A stretch of DNA of 64,000 nt from Syngnathus acus. Taxonomy: Eukaryota; Chordata; Actinopteri; Syngnathiformes; Syngnathidae. Where the stretch lies: NCBI RefSeq assembly GCF_901709675.1, contig NC_051105.1:6687104-6751103 (forward strand). Reading direction: 5' to 3'. The position numbers and the translations under genes were made by a program. Below are positions 14,754 to 27,149 of this stretch, in pieces (position 1 is the stretch's first letter; every line of letters begins with the position of its first letter). The notes below the pieces were generated by a model. That model saw only the letters and a list, made by a program, of their open reading frames with translations, searched no databases and was not told the DNA's origin.

Positions 14754-14767
14754 GCATGTGTGTGTGT
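14669..14767. repeat. (TG)n microsatellite
   Basis: Nearly 100 bp of TG dinucleotides, pure for about 70 bp and then interrupted by TATA and GCA units. It is the reverse complement of the CA array at 14383-14466. Confidence 0.95.
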
Positions 14768-15168
14768 CTCAAAGGGCTTTCAAAGTAAAGATGTTTTCAC
14801 AAACGGCAGGACATTCATGTTGGAGTGTGCCGTTTGAAGCCTGCTGCTTTGCTTGTATGAAACACAAAATTGTGAATGAAATAGATGGATTACATTTTTT
14901 TCCCATAAGCATAACTGGAAACTGGAAACACAACACTACATAGTCCAGGTTTGGGTTAAATCGTCGCACCAAAAAATTGGTATGTTATAGACGATGTTTT
15001 GAAGTCACATTTTAGCAGCAATGGTCACACAAGTGTAAATTAATTTAATTTCATTTACCAAACTAGCTCATATAATTTTTTTCTCATTTGTCTGTGGCCA
15101 CACTATTTTTCCCTACAACTTATGCCTTGCATAAAATGAACGAATTTACTATACATGTGTGTATGTTG

Positions 15169-15204
15169 GTTTGTTTGTTTGTTTGTTTGTTTGTTTGTTT
15201 GTTT
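15169..15204. repeat. (GTTT)n microsatellite at a LINE boundary
   Basis: About nine GTTT units. On the minus strand this reads (AAAC)n and directly abuts the point where reverse-transcriptase homology stops (GAPQGC, then the array). Confidence 0.9.
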
Positions 15205-15992
15205 GCAGCCTTGGGGGGCCCCCGTGCTCAGCGTGATGCTGGCGGAGATTTTGTCGCCAACACGTACCACCTGAGGCCTCTGACAGAGGAAGTCCAGTAG
15301 CCAGTTGCAGAGGTAGGTACTGAGGCCCAGCTTGTCGAGTTTGCAGATGAGTCGTTGTGGCACAATGGCGTTGAAGGCAGAACTGAAGTCCACAAACAGC
15401 AATCTCACGTACGAGTCCCTTCTCTCCAGGTGGGTGAGGGCCGAGTGGAGGGCAGAGCAGATGGCATCCTCAGAGGACCGTTTGGCTGGGTACGCAAACT
15501 GGAAGGGGTCTATGGTGGGGGGTAGAATGGATCTGATGTGCTCCATGACAAGCCGCTCAAAGCACTTCATGATGATGGGCGTCAGTGCCACGGGGCGCTA
15601 GTCATTGAAGCAGGACGGGGAGCAGGTTTCTTCGGCACAGGTACGAAACCTTGAAACACGAAGGGACGACGGCCTGCCGCAGGGAAATGTTAAAGATGTC
15701 CGTGAAGACACCCGTCAGCTCCCCAGCGCAGTCCTTCAGCGCTCGACCTGGGATGTTGTCAGGGCCCGCCGCCTTACGGGTGTTGATAGCGGCAAGCGCC
15801 CTCCTCACGCTATCGGCAGAGAGGCCGCTCGTGTGGAGGGGGAGGGGTCTTCAGCGGGCAAGTGCTGTTCTGAGCGTCGAAGCGAGCAAAGAAGCGGTTA
15901 AGATCGTTGAGCAGACGGATGTCGCCCTCACAGCTCTGAGGTGCGGGCTTGTAGTCCGTGATGGTCTGAATGCCCTGCCAAAGGCTCCGTGC
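15205..15992 (-). mobile_element. Decayed non-LTR retrotransposon (LINE) reverse transcriptase fragment
   Basis: Minus-strand translation gives reverse transcriptase blocks in order. First comes a linker (RSLWQGIQTITDYKP, INTRKAAGPDNIPG). Then the motif before the palm ([17 protein letters not shown]) and the finger and palm blocks ([34 protein letters not shown]) follow. It ends at STGAPQGC. The first catalytic aspartate motif (FVDFSSAF) is present, but the later YADD block is missing. A stop replaces the tyrosine of the usual NDYRPVALT block near 15600, and the segment before it needs two frame changes. The style fits jockey/CR1/L2/Rex-like LINEs of fish, and I cannot name the clade. The copy is dead and truncated at both ends. 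Confidence 0.85.
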
Positions 15993-18628
15993 GTATGTAT
16001 GTATTTATTTCATGTGTGGGGCACACTGGATTTTGCCCCGCAAAGCCTAGTAAGAGAAAACATGACATTTTTATTTTAATTACCAAATGAACCAGATTGG
16101 CATATCCACATTTTTATTATTATTGGTGAGCACTGGGTAAGGTAGATAAGAGTTTAATGTAGCTTAGCTAGGTGGTTGGTGACCCACCAATCGTTTCCAT
16201 ATGAACCCTCACCATGTATATTGTGATAGCGTATTTAATAGCAAGTTCTTTGCAGATCCTTTTATTTATCACAGAGAGTATTTTGGGGCATGACAAATCT
16301 CAGGATTTGTGCTGCATATTTGTGACTTAGGACAATCAGACCACAGCTAACATTGGACATGTTTGTGCATGCTAGTAAAGATCAGCGACACACACAAAGC
16401 TCTGCCTCCCTCTCACTCACACACACACAAATAGTTGCGTGTGCATTTATGCATGATAAACCACACTCTTGGTGTAACAGTAGACTGGCAGAATTCCCAC
16501 CCTGAGTTGCATTCGACATGCAAGATGAGCAAAGCTGTGTTTGGTGGACGCTCCCACCCGAACGACAGGGCACGTCTGAAAAAGCTGCAATCCACATCCC
16601 TGTCACACGATCACAATCGCACGGATGGCACTGGATGAAAATTATGCTTTGCGTGCGCGCGTGTGTGTGTGCGAGTAATGCTTCTTTCGGCCCATCTGTT
16701 CGCAATCCCTCTTTAAAGCAAGATGCCAACATTGACTGCTCACTTATCATATTACCATCTGCATTATTTAACGCTTCCATAAACAATTTTTTGCTAGATT
16801 GTGGTACACGCAGGATGGATATCTTGCCGTTCCTCCGATAAAGCTCCTACTTTTGGCAAATTAACATGGAGCATACTAATGCATGAATTCACAGCAATGA
16901 AAAACCTTCTCATTCCTAAAGTCAAGGACAAGTCATAGAAATAATTCTGGAAATGAATTATAATTGCAATGAGGAGAGGGAAAAAAAAGAACAATTGCTA
17001 GTCAACGAGTTGTCATCCTCTGATCTTAAACCAATTTACCCATTGGAACTAAATGACTATTTTTCATCTGTTTAAGTGATCAAAATTGTTATTTTGGGGA
17101 TGACACGTTAAATGCCAAATATTATTTTCTTTTCAATCACACTCAGAGTAATGCCTCATTTTCCACCCACGATAGTTACATTAATTAAGAAATACAGCAA
17201 AAACAAATTGTTCAGTAAGGTATCAAAAGGAACCTAATAATGAACCCTAGTCATCAAAAGATCTTTAAAGACAACCCACGGCATTTCATTTTTAAAAATT
17301 GCTTCCAGAAGATCAAACAAATCAAAACTCAAGATAGTGTGAAATAATCTTGGGAAATCAATGCGAACCAATCATTTTGACCCCATGCTGTGCATCAAAG
17401 GCATAACAGGGATGTGGCATTGGTCATAATGACATAAGTTTGTTTGACACGGTAGCAGTTGTAGAAACACCGGTTGAGTGCATTGAGTTATGTACACCAA
17501 GTGAGGTCAGTGAGCAACGCGTCAGCCGGACCAATCGTCAGTCACTAGATTATCTTGCTGTGCACTGTTGCCATGAGTACCAAGGCAAAGGGGCTCCTCA
17601 CACATTCTCATGCATCAGGATGCTCCCACTCTTTATACGATTGTTTGTTTTGTATTATGATTTATTCCATTTTGTTGGATTTAGGGTACAATTCATATCA
17701 CTGCAGGAAAAAAGTACGATACATCTAAAAGGTGCTGGTATCTTGATTTACGCTCGCAAGTCAAAGCAAAGAACCGGCCGGGTCACTTGTTTATCAAGGC
17801 ACTGTTGGATGGATAAATAATTCACACTTGGTCTCACACCTATGAGTTTCGTCAATGAACCTAATGTGTTTTTGCAATGTGTGAGGAATCCACAGTACCT
17901 GGGAAAAAAAAAAACTCACACGAAATAAGGTTTGTAGTGTTATTGCCTGGGAATGGCGGATCACGGCGCCCAATCCCTCGCCGCTCTTGTTTAGCGTCGC
18001 CTGCAGTCGTGTTGTGGCACTCTCGTCTGCGGCGGCTGATTGTTAGCCACGTGGCGAGGACTAAAACAATGTTTATTGAGCGGTCATTACCCCCCCATCC
18101 CTCTGGTGAGCCCACCCACCTGTGCCTCTCCATTCCACTAAAGTGGACTGTTAAAGACTAATCAGAGACGAGGACAATTAAGACGCTTTCCTAATGAGAG
18201 CGGGATTTACGGCGAGACGTGAGGCGGGGAGACGGGGACTGATGATGATGATTGGAGTCGGGGCGGAGGGAGGGGGGGGGTGACCACCTTGCTATTTCTG
18301 CCTATGAATGCTCGCAGACAGGAAACAATACATGCACATATTCCTCAGCCCATATTCCCCCCTGCTTGTTGCCATGGGAACGGAAGCAGACGGAGTAGGT
18401 CCTGTATCCCTCAGGTCTCACACTCACACGCAAACACACACGTACGCTTCTGTGCTGTCAGAGCTGGCTGCTCCTGTGTGGGCCACTGATACACACTGAT
18501 TAAAGCAAGTTATAATTTGATTTTCTCAGCAGGCGCCGTTTAATAGAGCAGTTTAACTAAAGCTGTGCCTTCCCCCGAGGCTTAGATGGAAGGAGACGAG
18601 AGGGAGCGAGCGTAAGAAAGAAAAGGCA

Positions 18629-18667
<39 letters not shown>

Positions 18668-19703
18668 GGCGCTAATCCCAAACACTGCTTTCTTCTGTTT
18701 ATTAATACTGTATGTGCATCCCTTCTTTTCCCCCCTGGTTGTAATATTGGTCCATTGTGGTTGTGGCGTTTAATTAAAGTCTCATCTAAAAAAAAAAGTA
18801 CTTCCTCCCGTCTCTGCCGTGTCGCTCTCTCTCTCCGCTTCCCACCTCTTTCTGCTCCCCTTCTCCCACTATTTCAGACCCATTTAGCGGGATAAGCATC
18901 TTGAGACAGACAGTTTTTTTTTCCCCCTCCACCCTCGCCGCCACCCCTTTCTCGCATCTCTTTCAGAGCGAGGGATATGGAGACTGGCATCCCGGTGCCC
19001 GCCTCGGAATACCAAGCAGGGGCTCGGGCATGTTAATATGCAGTGTGTGGGGGGACAGAGGCTGAGATCAAAGAGGAGGCACAGACAGACGGACGGACAG
19101 ATACAGCGAAGGATGGGCTGGGGGTGGGTGGAAAAAAGAGGAGTGAGACCTCCTTGCCTTCGCATCATCATTCCCACGTCATTCCTTTGACCCCCCCCCC
19201 CCTCTCTGCCATCCAAGCAAAGGCTTCATTACAAAGCGTGTTCCTACAATTGCATTGATGTTTTTAATCGTGGTCAGAATACATTTCTGCACCCGCCTTG
19301 CCTCTGGTTCACTTAAGACGGTCGACGGCCAAACCCCGAAGAGGCATCAATGGTCCGAAATTTTAAGAAAAAGAGGTCGCACGTGTGAAACATGAATCAT
19401 TATAATGCTGCAAAAATATGCCGCTGCCGTTAGCGTGGGTGAGGGTAAAGGAGGAGGGTGGTGATAAGGAGGAAGAAAGGGTGAGGAAGAATCAGAGGGC
19501 ACATAATGAAAGATTAACTTCTCTGGCGCAGTGCTGGAATTGCAAAAGCTTTGATTCTTGCCTGAAAACGAAGGAATAAATGGAGTAAAATCCGAGAACA
19601 GCGGCTTCTCATCTGGATGTAAACATCGCCTGAATGCAAACACATTGCAGACAGGATTAACATAGACAGCGCTAGCGTAAATGTCAACCGCTAGACAGCT
19701 AGA
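15993..19703. other. Non-coding stretch with possible conserved regulatory blocks
   Basis: No coding exon is recognised. The sequence is unique rather than repetitive. It includes blocks of balanced composition around 17.86-18.25 kb and 18.5-18.6 kb, plus purine/pyrimidine tracts. The 126-residue open frame near 17.4-17.8 kb has no domain character. Such blocks are typical of fish conserved non-coding elements near developmental genes, but conservation cannot be judged from one sequence. Confidence 0.4.
18635..18664. repeat. (GA)n microsatellite
   Basis: About 30 bp of GA dinucleotides inside a longer purine-rich tract that begins near 18590. Confidence 0.9.
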
Positions 19704-19757
19704 CTAGTCGCCAGTCAATCACAGGGCACGTATATGTCAAACGGCCATTCAGACATA
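19704..19757 (-). repeat. Teleost dispersed repeat fragment, reverse orientation
   Basis: The segment reads 'gtcgccagtcaatcacaggg', then 'cacgtatatgtcaaacggccattca'. This is the reverse complement of the middle-to-tail part of the repeat described at 13614-13696. It is short and diverged. Confidence 0.5.
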
Positions 19758-22700
19758 ATGGGTTTCTTTTTCGTACACAGCGTTTATGCGCTCGGGCGTA
19801 AAAACTAGCCTCCTTTAGCATGTTTGGGAATTTGCATTGCATTTCTTTTACAGTACATGCCCTCGGCGCACCTACTAGCACATTATGCTACCGACAGACG
19901 GCTCACCTGCGCTGAATATTAAGAGAATGAAAGGAGCCACTTCCATTGGCTGGGAAGCAAGTCGGCTGTGTTCGTTCCCACAACGGCGCAAACGCCCGTT
20001 TCTAACAGCATGCGTCTACACACGTTTGTGTTCAAACAACTCCTTCCTTAACGGGCAATGACATTGCCACATCGATGCTAATCGTTAGTGCGTGTCCCTA
20101 TGGAATTTCCCATTGAATGTTAACATTCCAGTCGCAGAGATAATGTGGTTGTTTTAAATGCACAATGTGTAATTGGCTGTTTGATGTTGAGTTTGACAGT
20201 AACCTTCAATTGAGAGTGGAAATAAACAGCTTGAGGCATCCTTTTTGAAGAATATTGACTCATGTTAGCTGCCAAACTGTTGCTTGCTGTGAAGTGAGTT
20301 TAGTCACCTACAGCGTTCTCTCACTTTGCAAGTAAAAGAAGAAAAATCTACTGATTAACGGCTCATATCTTTATGTCGGCTAACTTGTATCTCAAGGCAC
20401 CACTGTGTAATATTGCTGAGACGAGGGATGTCACGCGGTTTGTTGTGAAGCATTTTAGTTGACTTTGATTTTTTTGCGTGGGGTGAATCATTTTCCGAAC
20501 CCAATTCCGAAAGCTAACAACAAGCTAAGGGGGCTCCACGAGTGCACTCAAGGCTTCTCGCTGAGGAGGAGGGAGAAGAGAGGGCAGATTAAGCCAAACC
20601 TGCTTCTCCGATTCCAGGATCATTTGTGGCAAGATGAAGAGCGGTGAGGATGAACCACCTACGCAGCACATACACACTATTTTAAGTGTGAATGGCGCAA
20701 GGGCACAATGACACAGCGCATTGACATTTCTTCACATGGACCTGCCTCACCCTCTGCTTGACTTCACATCTCTCTGTTTAGTTCCCTCCACCGTACTTGC
20801 TGTTCGGCATCTTCCCAAAGACACATGATGATGTCTTGGAGAAAGAAAAGAAAAAAGTTGCGATAGAATCGCAGTAACGGAAACAAGCCGACACGCGTGG
20901 GGGCCAAGTCCTCCCTCATTAGCCCTGATTCCCCCTGAGTGACATCTTTAACAAAAGGATGCAGCCTCTGCCGCCATGGCAACAGCCTCCTCTATCTCTG
21001 CACGCTGCATGTGTGCTTGATGAGATCTCACTCTTCCTCTCACTCCATCGCTCCTTTTTTCCCCCCACTCAATAGTTGTTGTTTTTTTTCCCCCCAACTC
21101 CTCATTTCTGTTTACTCCTCCATCTCGACTAATTGGATGCCTACGGTGCGGTAACGACCAAAATCAATACATAAGACCCTTCGCTTTTTTAAAATAATGG
21201 TTGTTCTCCATAGAAGATAAAAAATACATGATTGAATTTTTCAGCATATTTCTGCACCATTTTATAAACCATTGCTTAATTACAGTGAAAGTAAAAGAAA
21301 TATATATATATATGCAATAATATGTTGTAGGTGCCCCTACGAGTCTAAGCACGGCATTCTGATTAATATTGCATTTCTGAGATTCAAAAATAAACCCAAA
21401 AATATCCATCTCAGGAGGCGGCCATTTTGCCACTTGCTTTCGATTGATCCTAAGTGCTCAGGTAACGACCAATCACAGCTGAGCGATTTTCTGTTTGGTC
21501 GTTTGATGTTTGCAAGCAACAGAGATGCTATTTAGCATTCTAAATAAAACAGCAGACTGAAATCTACTCGGTTGTTAATTTTTCAAGTATTTTGTGAGGC
21601 TCACAATGTTAATATTTAACAATGTTGTCTTTTATCCCAATTATAGTTGTAGTAATAGAGCCGTGTGCATGTGTGTAATCCATGCTTGCAGGGGACTCTG
21701 ACATGGAGGCCTCTGGAGTCCAAGGCAGCAGCCAGTGTGTCTGGTGTCACAGCAAATCAACTGTCAGCTGTACACCACCTGCCCACCCACACGCACCCTA
21801 CACACACAGTCATACAAACTCTAAAGAGAGCGACTATGAATAGAACAGCCATAGTGTTGCCATTTTCTCCCTCCTCTTCTTCTCTGTAGCCCATGCCAGT
21901 GTCACCATTGTTATTTTGCAAATGGCCTCCAACATGTCTTCCTCTTTTTTCCTTACCAATTCTTTCTTGCTTCCGACATCTGTCGGTACATACTACACTA
22001 GCTAAGGTCACCTTAAGACATCATCTGCAGCCATCATTATTGACAAGAGAGGGAGGGAGGGAGAGATGCTTTGAGTCAGATTTGATCCGGGGGGGGCGCT
22101 TGGGGGAGGCCTTGTCTGGGGAAGCGTCTCTGGGGAGGATTTCCAGTGGCTGCGTGCCCATGTGCAACTAGAAGGTGTTATTAGACAGTTATTACACTGT
22201 GTAGCTTCCACATAATACTGTGTGTGTGCGTGTGCGTGCGTGCGATATTCTGCTCTGTCTGGTCCCTCTGTTTCTCTGCTGTCTGCGGCCTCCTCTTCCC
22301 TATGAATACTAATGCGCTTCAAACCCCAGAGATCAAGACTCCTCCTCCTCCTTCCTCCACGCGCCTCCCTCCCTCCCCTCGCCGGCGCCTTCATCCGTCT
22401 CCTCCTCCTCCTTTAAATTCTCTCTCTTACTAGCCCATCTTCTTCTCCACCTCAAATGCCCGCCCAGTTCTTCCTTTCCTGTCCTACTTCCTCTCCCTTT
22501 CCTTTACATCCACAGTGGGCGAGAACATCAGCGTCATTTCGAGTGTGCGTGCGCAAATGTAATTGCATGCACATTCAAATGCTTCAAAAAAAAGTCATCT
22601 CCCGAAGCTGTACACCAGTGGCTCAAAGTGCACTCTCACCCCCAATACATTGTGACATGCTGGAAATTATTCACGGCCTAATTCGTTTAAAATTGCCTAA

Positions 22701-23230
22701 CCTGTCAGGCTCTTTATGTGTGATATAGAAGAGCAGCAGCACTTCTCTAGACTTTCAAGATTCCATACTAACACCGATTTGGTCTAGGAACGGAAACCTG
22801 CGACCATCAATTAAATGGGAGATTGGGAACTTTACCCAAGTTTTGAGGAAAAATACATCTTTAAAGAAGGAGAAGCAATTGATTTTGCATGTGAGAAACT
22901 GGAATGTTTGCCCAACAAGTTCCACGCTAACAGATATTATTTTTAATGAACTTTAAGAAATATGGCTCTTGGTTAGTGTTGGGAAATAAGAGTTTAATCC
23001 GAAAGGAAATGGAGGGTGTCGGACAAATGGACCGCATCAGCAAAGTGGAGACTGAGGAGTCGAATACTGCAGTGTGTACAGCTAAGGCACAACAACTGGG
23101 TAAACCCATTTTTGCTATTTCAGCTTTTATTCAAGAGGAGACTAAGGGGCGATGGAGAAACTGTGGAGTCTAAGGAGTTTAATATTGATAATTTTTACTA
23201 AGTGGGAAGGAGCTGATATACCTAAAACAT

Positions 23231-23281
23231 CTGAACTGTGAAGCAGATGTGCTAACCACTAGTCCATCATGCTCTTTGTGC
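23231..23281 (-). repeat. Teleost dispersed repeat, head fragment
   Basis: Minus-strand reading gives 'ggactagtggttagcaca' followed by 'tctgcttcacagttcag'. This is the usual head of the same repeat family whose tail appears at 13614-13696. Only about 50 bp are recognisable. Confidence 0.5.
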
Positions 23282-23615
23282 CAGTAACAATATTAGTTCC
23301 GCTGTATTGCGTTCTGTGAGGAAACGATTACAGCTGGAGTGTGTTAAGGTTGCAGGAGATACTCAATTTGGGTGTCAGCAATCTAAATATGCAGACATGT
23401 TTTTCCATGCTTGTGTCCATGGCGGCATTTGGGAATAATGAAGCAGGCGCGGAGGAGGAATTCCGCAAGATCTGCCGACTGCATTCCTCCTAACGTAGAG
23501 GAGGGATGTTCTTATAGCTACAACGCTACAGGTTGCCTCACACACACAACACACACTCGAAACAATAACAACCCCTGCCAGGAACAAAACACACAGCCAG
23601 ACACAACACCCACAC

Positions 23616-23639
23616 ATAATAATAATAATAACAACAACG
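23616..23639. repeat. (AAT/AAC)n short tandem repeat
   Basis: A run of AAT units changing into AAC units, about 24 bp, within CA-rich sequence. Confidence 0.8.
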
Positions 23640-23902
23640 AGAGCACACACAAAAACACACAGTAACACACGATCCAGATACAAGCAAACAATTCACACTG
23701 CGGGACCACTTCGGGTTTCATCATCTTTCCTTTTTTTTTCCCCCCCTTCCTCGGTTGCTTTCTTTCTCTTGAGAGCTGGGGAAGGGAAAAGGGGGAGTAG
23801 AGAAGAGGGGAAAGGGGAGGAGGGGTGTCTCATTCCCCATCTTTTGTTGCTTCTCGAGAGGGAGAGAGTGAGGACATATCCACACTCTTCTCCAGCCCCC
23901 AT

Positions 23903-23912
23903 TCACACACAC

Positions 23913-23955
<43 letters not shown>

Positions 23956-23963
23956 TGCACACA
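23903..23963. repeat. (CA)n microsatellite
   Basis: About 60 bp of CA units with a few CG and TG interruptions. It produces a false histidine/threonine open frame on the plus strand and a valine/cysteine frame on the minus strand. Confidence 0.95.
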
Positions 23964-25708
23964 AAAGCGGCACTAAAAGCTCATTTGTGCCACACACACA
24001 CTCCTCAACGCTGCTCTTGTGGAACCCCCCTCCCCGAGCCGCACTTGGTACGATCTGAGCATTCCTGCCAAGTAGCTTTCACACACAGAGGCAAAAAGCT
24101 TGTCTCAGGCAATTGCTGACAAGCTACAAACAAGGCGAGCCGCTTCTCCTCCCCGCTCACCCTTAGCGACCCGTATGTTTGCAGCTACCCATCCTCGCTT
24201 TTTTTTTTTTAACCCTTTACCACCCCAATGCCGCTTCCACCTCCTCCCCCATGCTCTTCCTCCTCCTTCCCACTGAAAATGAGGGGGCCCCAGCAGCATA
24301 AATTGTCAGCTGTTCTTGGGCGTACTCTCTGTAAGCCCACATACGCAGGCGCTAGTGCTGCGAGGGTAACCCGAGTAAGCAAGACCCTGCTGGTTTCCGA
24401 GATTTGAAAAGGTAGACGGAGGCCCCCCGAATAATGCGGCAGTGTGAAGGCACTACTTACAGTTGGGCCTAATGGCGCCATTGGCTGGCATTGTGTTGTT
24501 CACGCAAATATCTACAAACCAAATATTAATCACAATACAATGTTTAGACTATAGTGGGGTCGCATACAACATATCATGAAGACAATTTTTGAGTTGACTT
24601 CTTTAAACAGTTTTGGTATAGTGATTTCATGCTTCATTTGAATGGACATTTTTGCTGCCTCTGGTGGGCGAAACTTCGCCAGCACGGAGCAATGTAATAT
24701 ATTCATAATGCAAAAACAAAAATCTCAAGGTCAGTAAGATGCAGTAATATTCGTCTTTTTACAGAGAATAAGGAATAAATTCCATTGAGTATTTGTATAT
24801 TGTCTGTCTACACGAGTTGCTGCACCATTTGTGTAATCTGGGTCACTTGAAATCCAAGTACCAGAGTACAGTGGAATTGTATAATTTAATTACAGTAGAA
24901 AGTGCACCCCCAACTTTTTTTTTTTTTAAACAACTCTCTCAGTGATGACGAATGACCAAGTTGACGCTCATTCACAATCAACATTTTTAACTGTTGTAGA
25001 CGTTTAAACATTATAAGACAACCATTGTGTTATAAAACAAAAAGCCACTGGCTCTTTCGGCTAAAACATGACAAAGCGTCATGAAGACATTTGCAGAGCG
25101 GTACTGTCATCTAGTGGATTTGCACAGACATGGCTGTATTTACATTGTAAAACTATTTATGTGAAGTGGTGGAGAGCCAACCACTTAGTGAAAAAAAATT
25201 ACCAATATAAGATAATGTAGAGTGAATTATTTCCTTCCAGGGCCATCATAAAATTGAAACAGTGTATTTAAGCAAACATATTATAATTAACCACCATCCA
25301 TCCCAATAAAAAGAATTGAACTAGTTTAATAGAACAAAATAAAACTACTTACTCCTTGATGACAGATGTGAAGTGAGGAATACCGAAGAAGTTGACCCCT
25401 TGCATTCACTTCTGTTCTTAGCTGTCACACATACAAATGGAAAAACAGATTACCCAATCAGTAATAAAATGGAAAACTTCTAAGTAAAACTACTCACCTT
25501 TTAAGCAGCATATAAGTGCACTCTCAAAGAATTTCAATTCGGTGCCATGGCAAACAACGCTACCACGTGTATACTTTAGGTACTGCAATGGTCGAGAATG
25601 TATCACATTTGAGCACAGACAAACAATTTGGAGTCAAAAATATATTGCGGAAGTGGTTTCTGAATGTGTCATATTTGAGATATTCTGGTTCTTGCATCGA
25701 TTGTTTTA

Positions 25709-25885
25709 TGTCCGTATTTCCTCCCACATCCCAAACAACTCGCATATAACGTTGATTGAAGACTAACTATTCCATATGCACGTGGTTGTTTATCTATATG
25801 TGATGTGTGCTGGGCCAGCGACCAGTCCACGGTGTACTTCGGATGTTGCCCAAAGTCAGCTGGAATAGGATCCAAATACCCTGAA
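25709..25885 (+). repeat. Teleost dispersed repeat, central and tail part
   Basis: The stretch contains 'tttcctcccacatcccaaa' (usual centre of the element), then 'gggccagcgaccagtccacg', then 'agtcagctggaataggatcc' (tail). The order and orientation match the family consensus I recognise from fish genomes, but the copy is clearly diverged and has lost the final 'atggatgga' tail. Confidence 0.65.
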
Positions 25886-26297
25886 ACGGCATGAATCGCT
25901 TTACAAAAGCAGAATCTTTGAGACAATGTTATATACTCAGATTTATTGATCAGATTAGAACATCCCCAGAGCAAACACATAACCTTCCCAACCACAAGAA
26001 GCACAGGAATGGATTTAAAATCATCTCATTTTCAATAAAAGTCGCAATCACTTACTTCCCGACAATATGTTAAAAGGTCCCAGCATTAATTATAAATACT
26101 CTTGTATTTCTGTTAAATATTCTATCATTTGTCATGCTGGCTCAACACATGAGGTTGAGACTATAGCAAAAAGAAAATAAAGGTAATTAAAGCAAGTATA
26201 ATAATATAAAAGTCAAAAATGTATTCAGTCTTTTAACAGACAGTAATATTTTCAAAAATCAATTTGTGAACCATAAACTCTATGTGCACACATTGCA

Positions 26298-26303
26298 TTT
26301 ATT
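26298..26303 (-). terminator. Possible polyadenylation signal of the HHCC-BTB gene
   Basis: AATAAA on the minus strand, about 850 bp beyond the stop codon at 27150. Other AATAAA-like sites exist further down, so the choice is uncertain. Confidence 0.25.
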
Positions 26304-27149
26304 CAGTAGGAGGGAAACGGGCTTAGGTAAAGGTGGAGGATAGGATGGCTCAAGTTGCCATTGTGAAGCAGTCACGTTGCGAAAATCCATACGAACGTAC
26401 TGCAGATGCACATGCGGTGTTGTCGGAACGGTCGCGTACGCTCCTTGTACGGATTAGTAGGACGCGACACAGGCAGATCAGAATGGAGGGTGGCGCCGGC
26501 GAGTGAAGTTATTACAGAGTTGAGCACACCAAAACGGACACTGAAACACCCAAAGGACCGCCTGAACCCCCACCCCACCCAATAAAACACTTCAAGTATT
26601 CCCACCCATGGCTTCAAGTCTTCCCCACCTTCAAATTCACCATCAGCTCTTAGAATGACAACATAAGTGCACTCACTCCAAATATCAACTGTACACGTAG
26701 GATTGATGACACTATATAACGGGAACCAATTAAAACAATCACGTTTTTCATTTTTATACACAAGCATGTTGATGATGACGTGGGATCGATGTTACGCGGC
26801 GGCGGCGTCATCTTCCCCCGCCCCCTGAGTATAATATTCAAGTTTGGATCTTTTTTTTTGGAGGGGAAACGGACAAACGGCGACCTTGGTTTGGCTTTCA
26901 AACACCACAAGACTTAGATAAGAATCAAAAGAACAGTCACTTGTCTTTACAGACCCCGTTGTGCTTGTGGGTGACGGCTCCATTATGTACACGCTTCCGA
27001 CTGCTCGTGTCACTTCCTTGTCAGACTCTAGGTGGAAAAAAAGACATTATCAGTTGGAGATGACCTCAGTGTGCATCTCAGTCTTGAAAAGGGAGCCACC
27101 CACCTCACCTTACCTTGGTTCAGCAGACGCTTTGGCCAACAAAGTGGCC

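Larger units (their letters stand above)
19758..27149. other. Non-coding stretch between desert and the HHCC-BTB gene
   Basis: No conserved coding exon is seen. The stretch holds microsatellites, two dispersed-repeat pieces (listed separately), long pyrimidine tracts at 22.3-22.5 kb and 23.7-24.3 kb, and a unique GC-rich block at 24.1-24.5 kb. That block has a lone GTAAGT donor on the minus strand near 24461. The end next to 27150 probably includes the 3' untranslated region of the minus-strand gene. Confidence 0.45.

Noticed and set aside
17440-17820. 126-residue plus-strand open frame
   Set aside because: There is no domain, no splice context and no composition typical of a conserved protein; it is likely chance.
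22008-22394. 128-residue arginine-rich minus-strand frame
   Set aside because: It comes from a pyrimidine-rich low-complexity tract and has no recognisable family.
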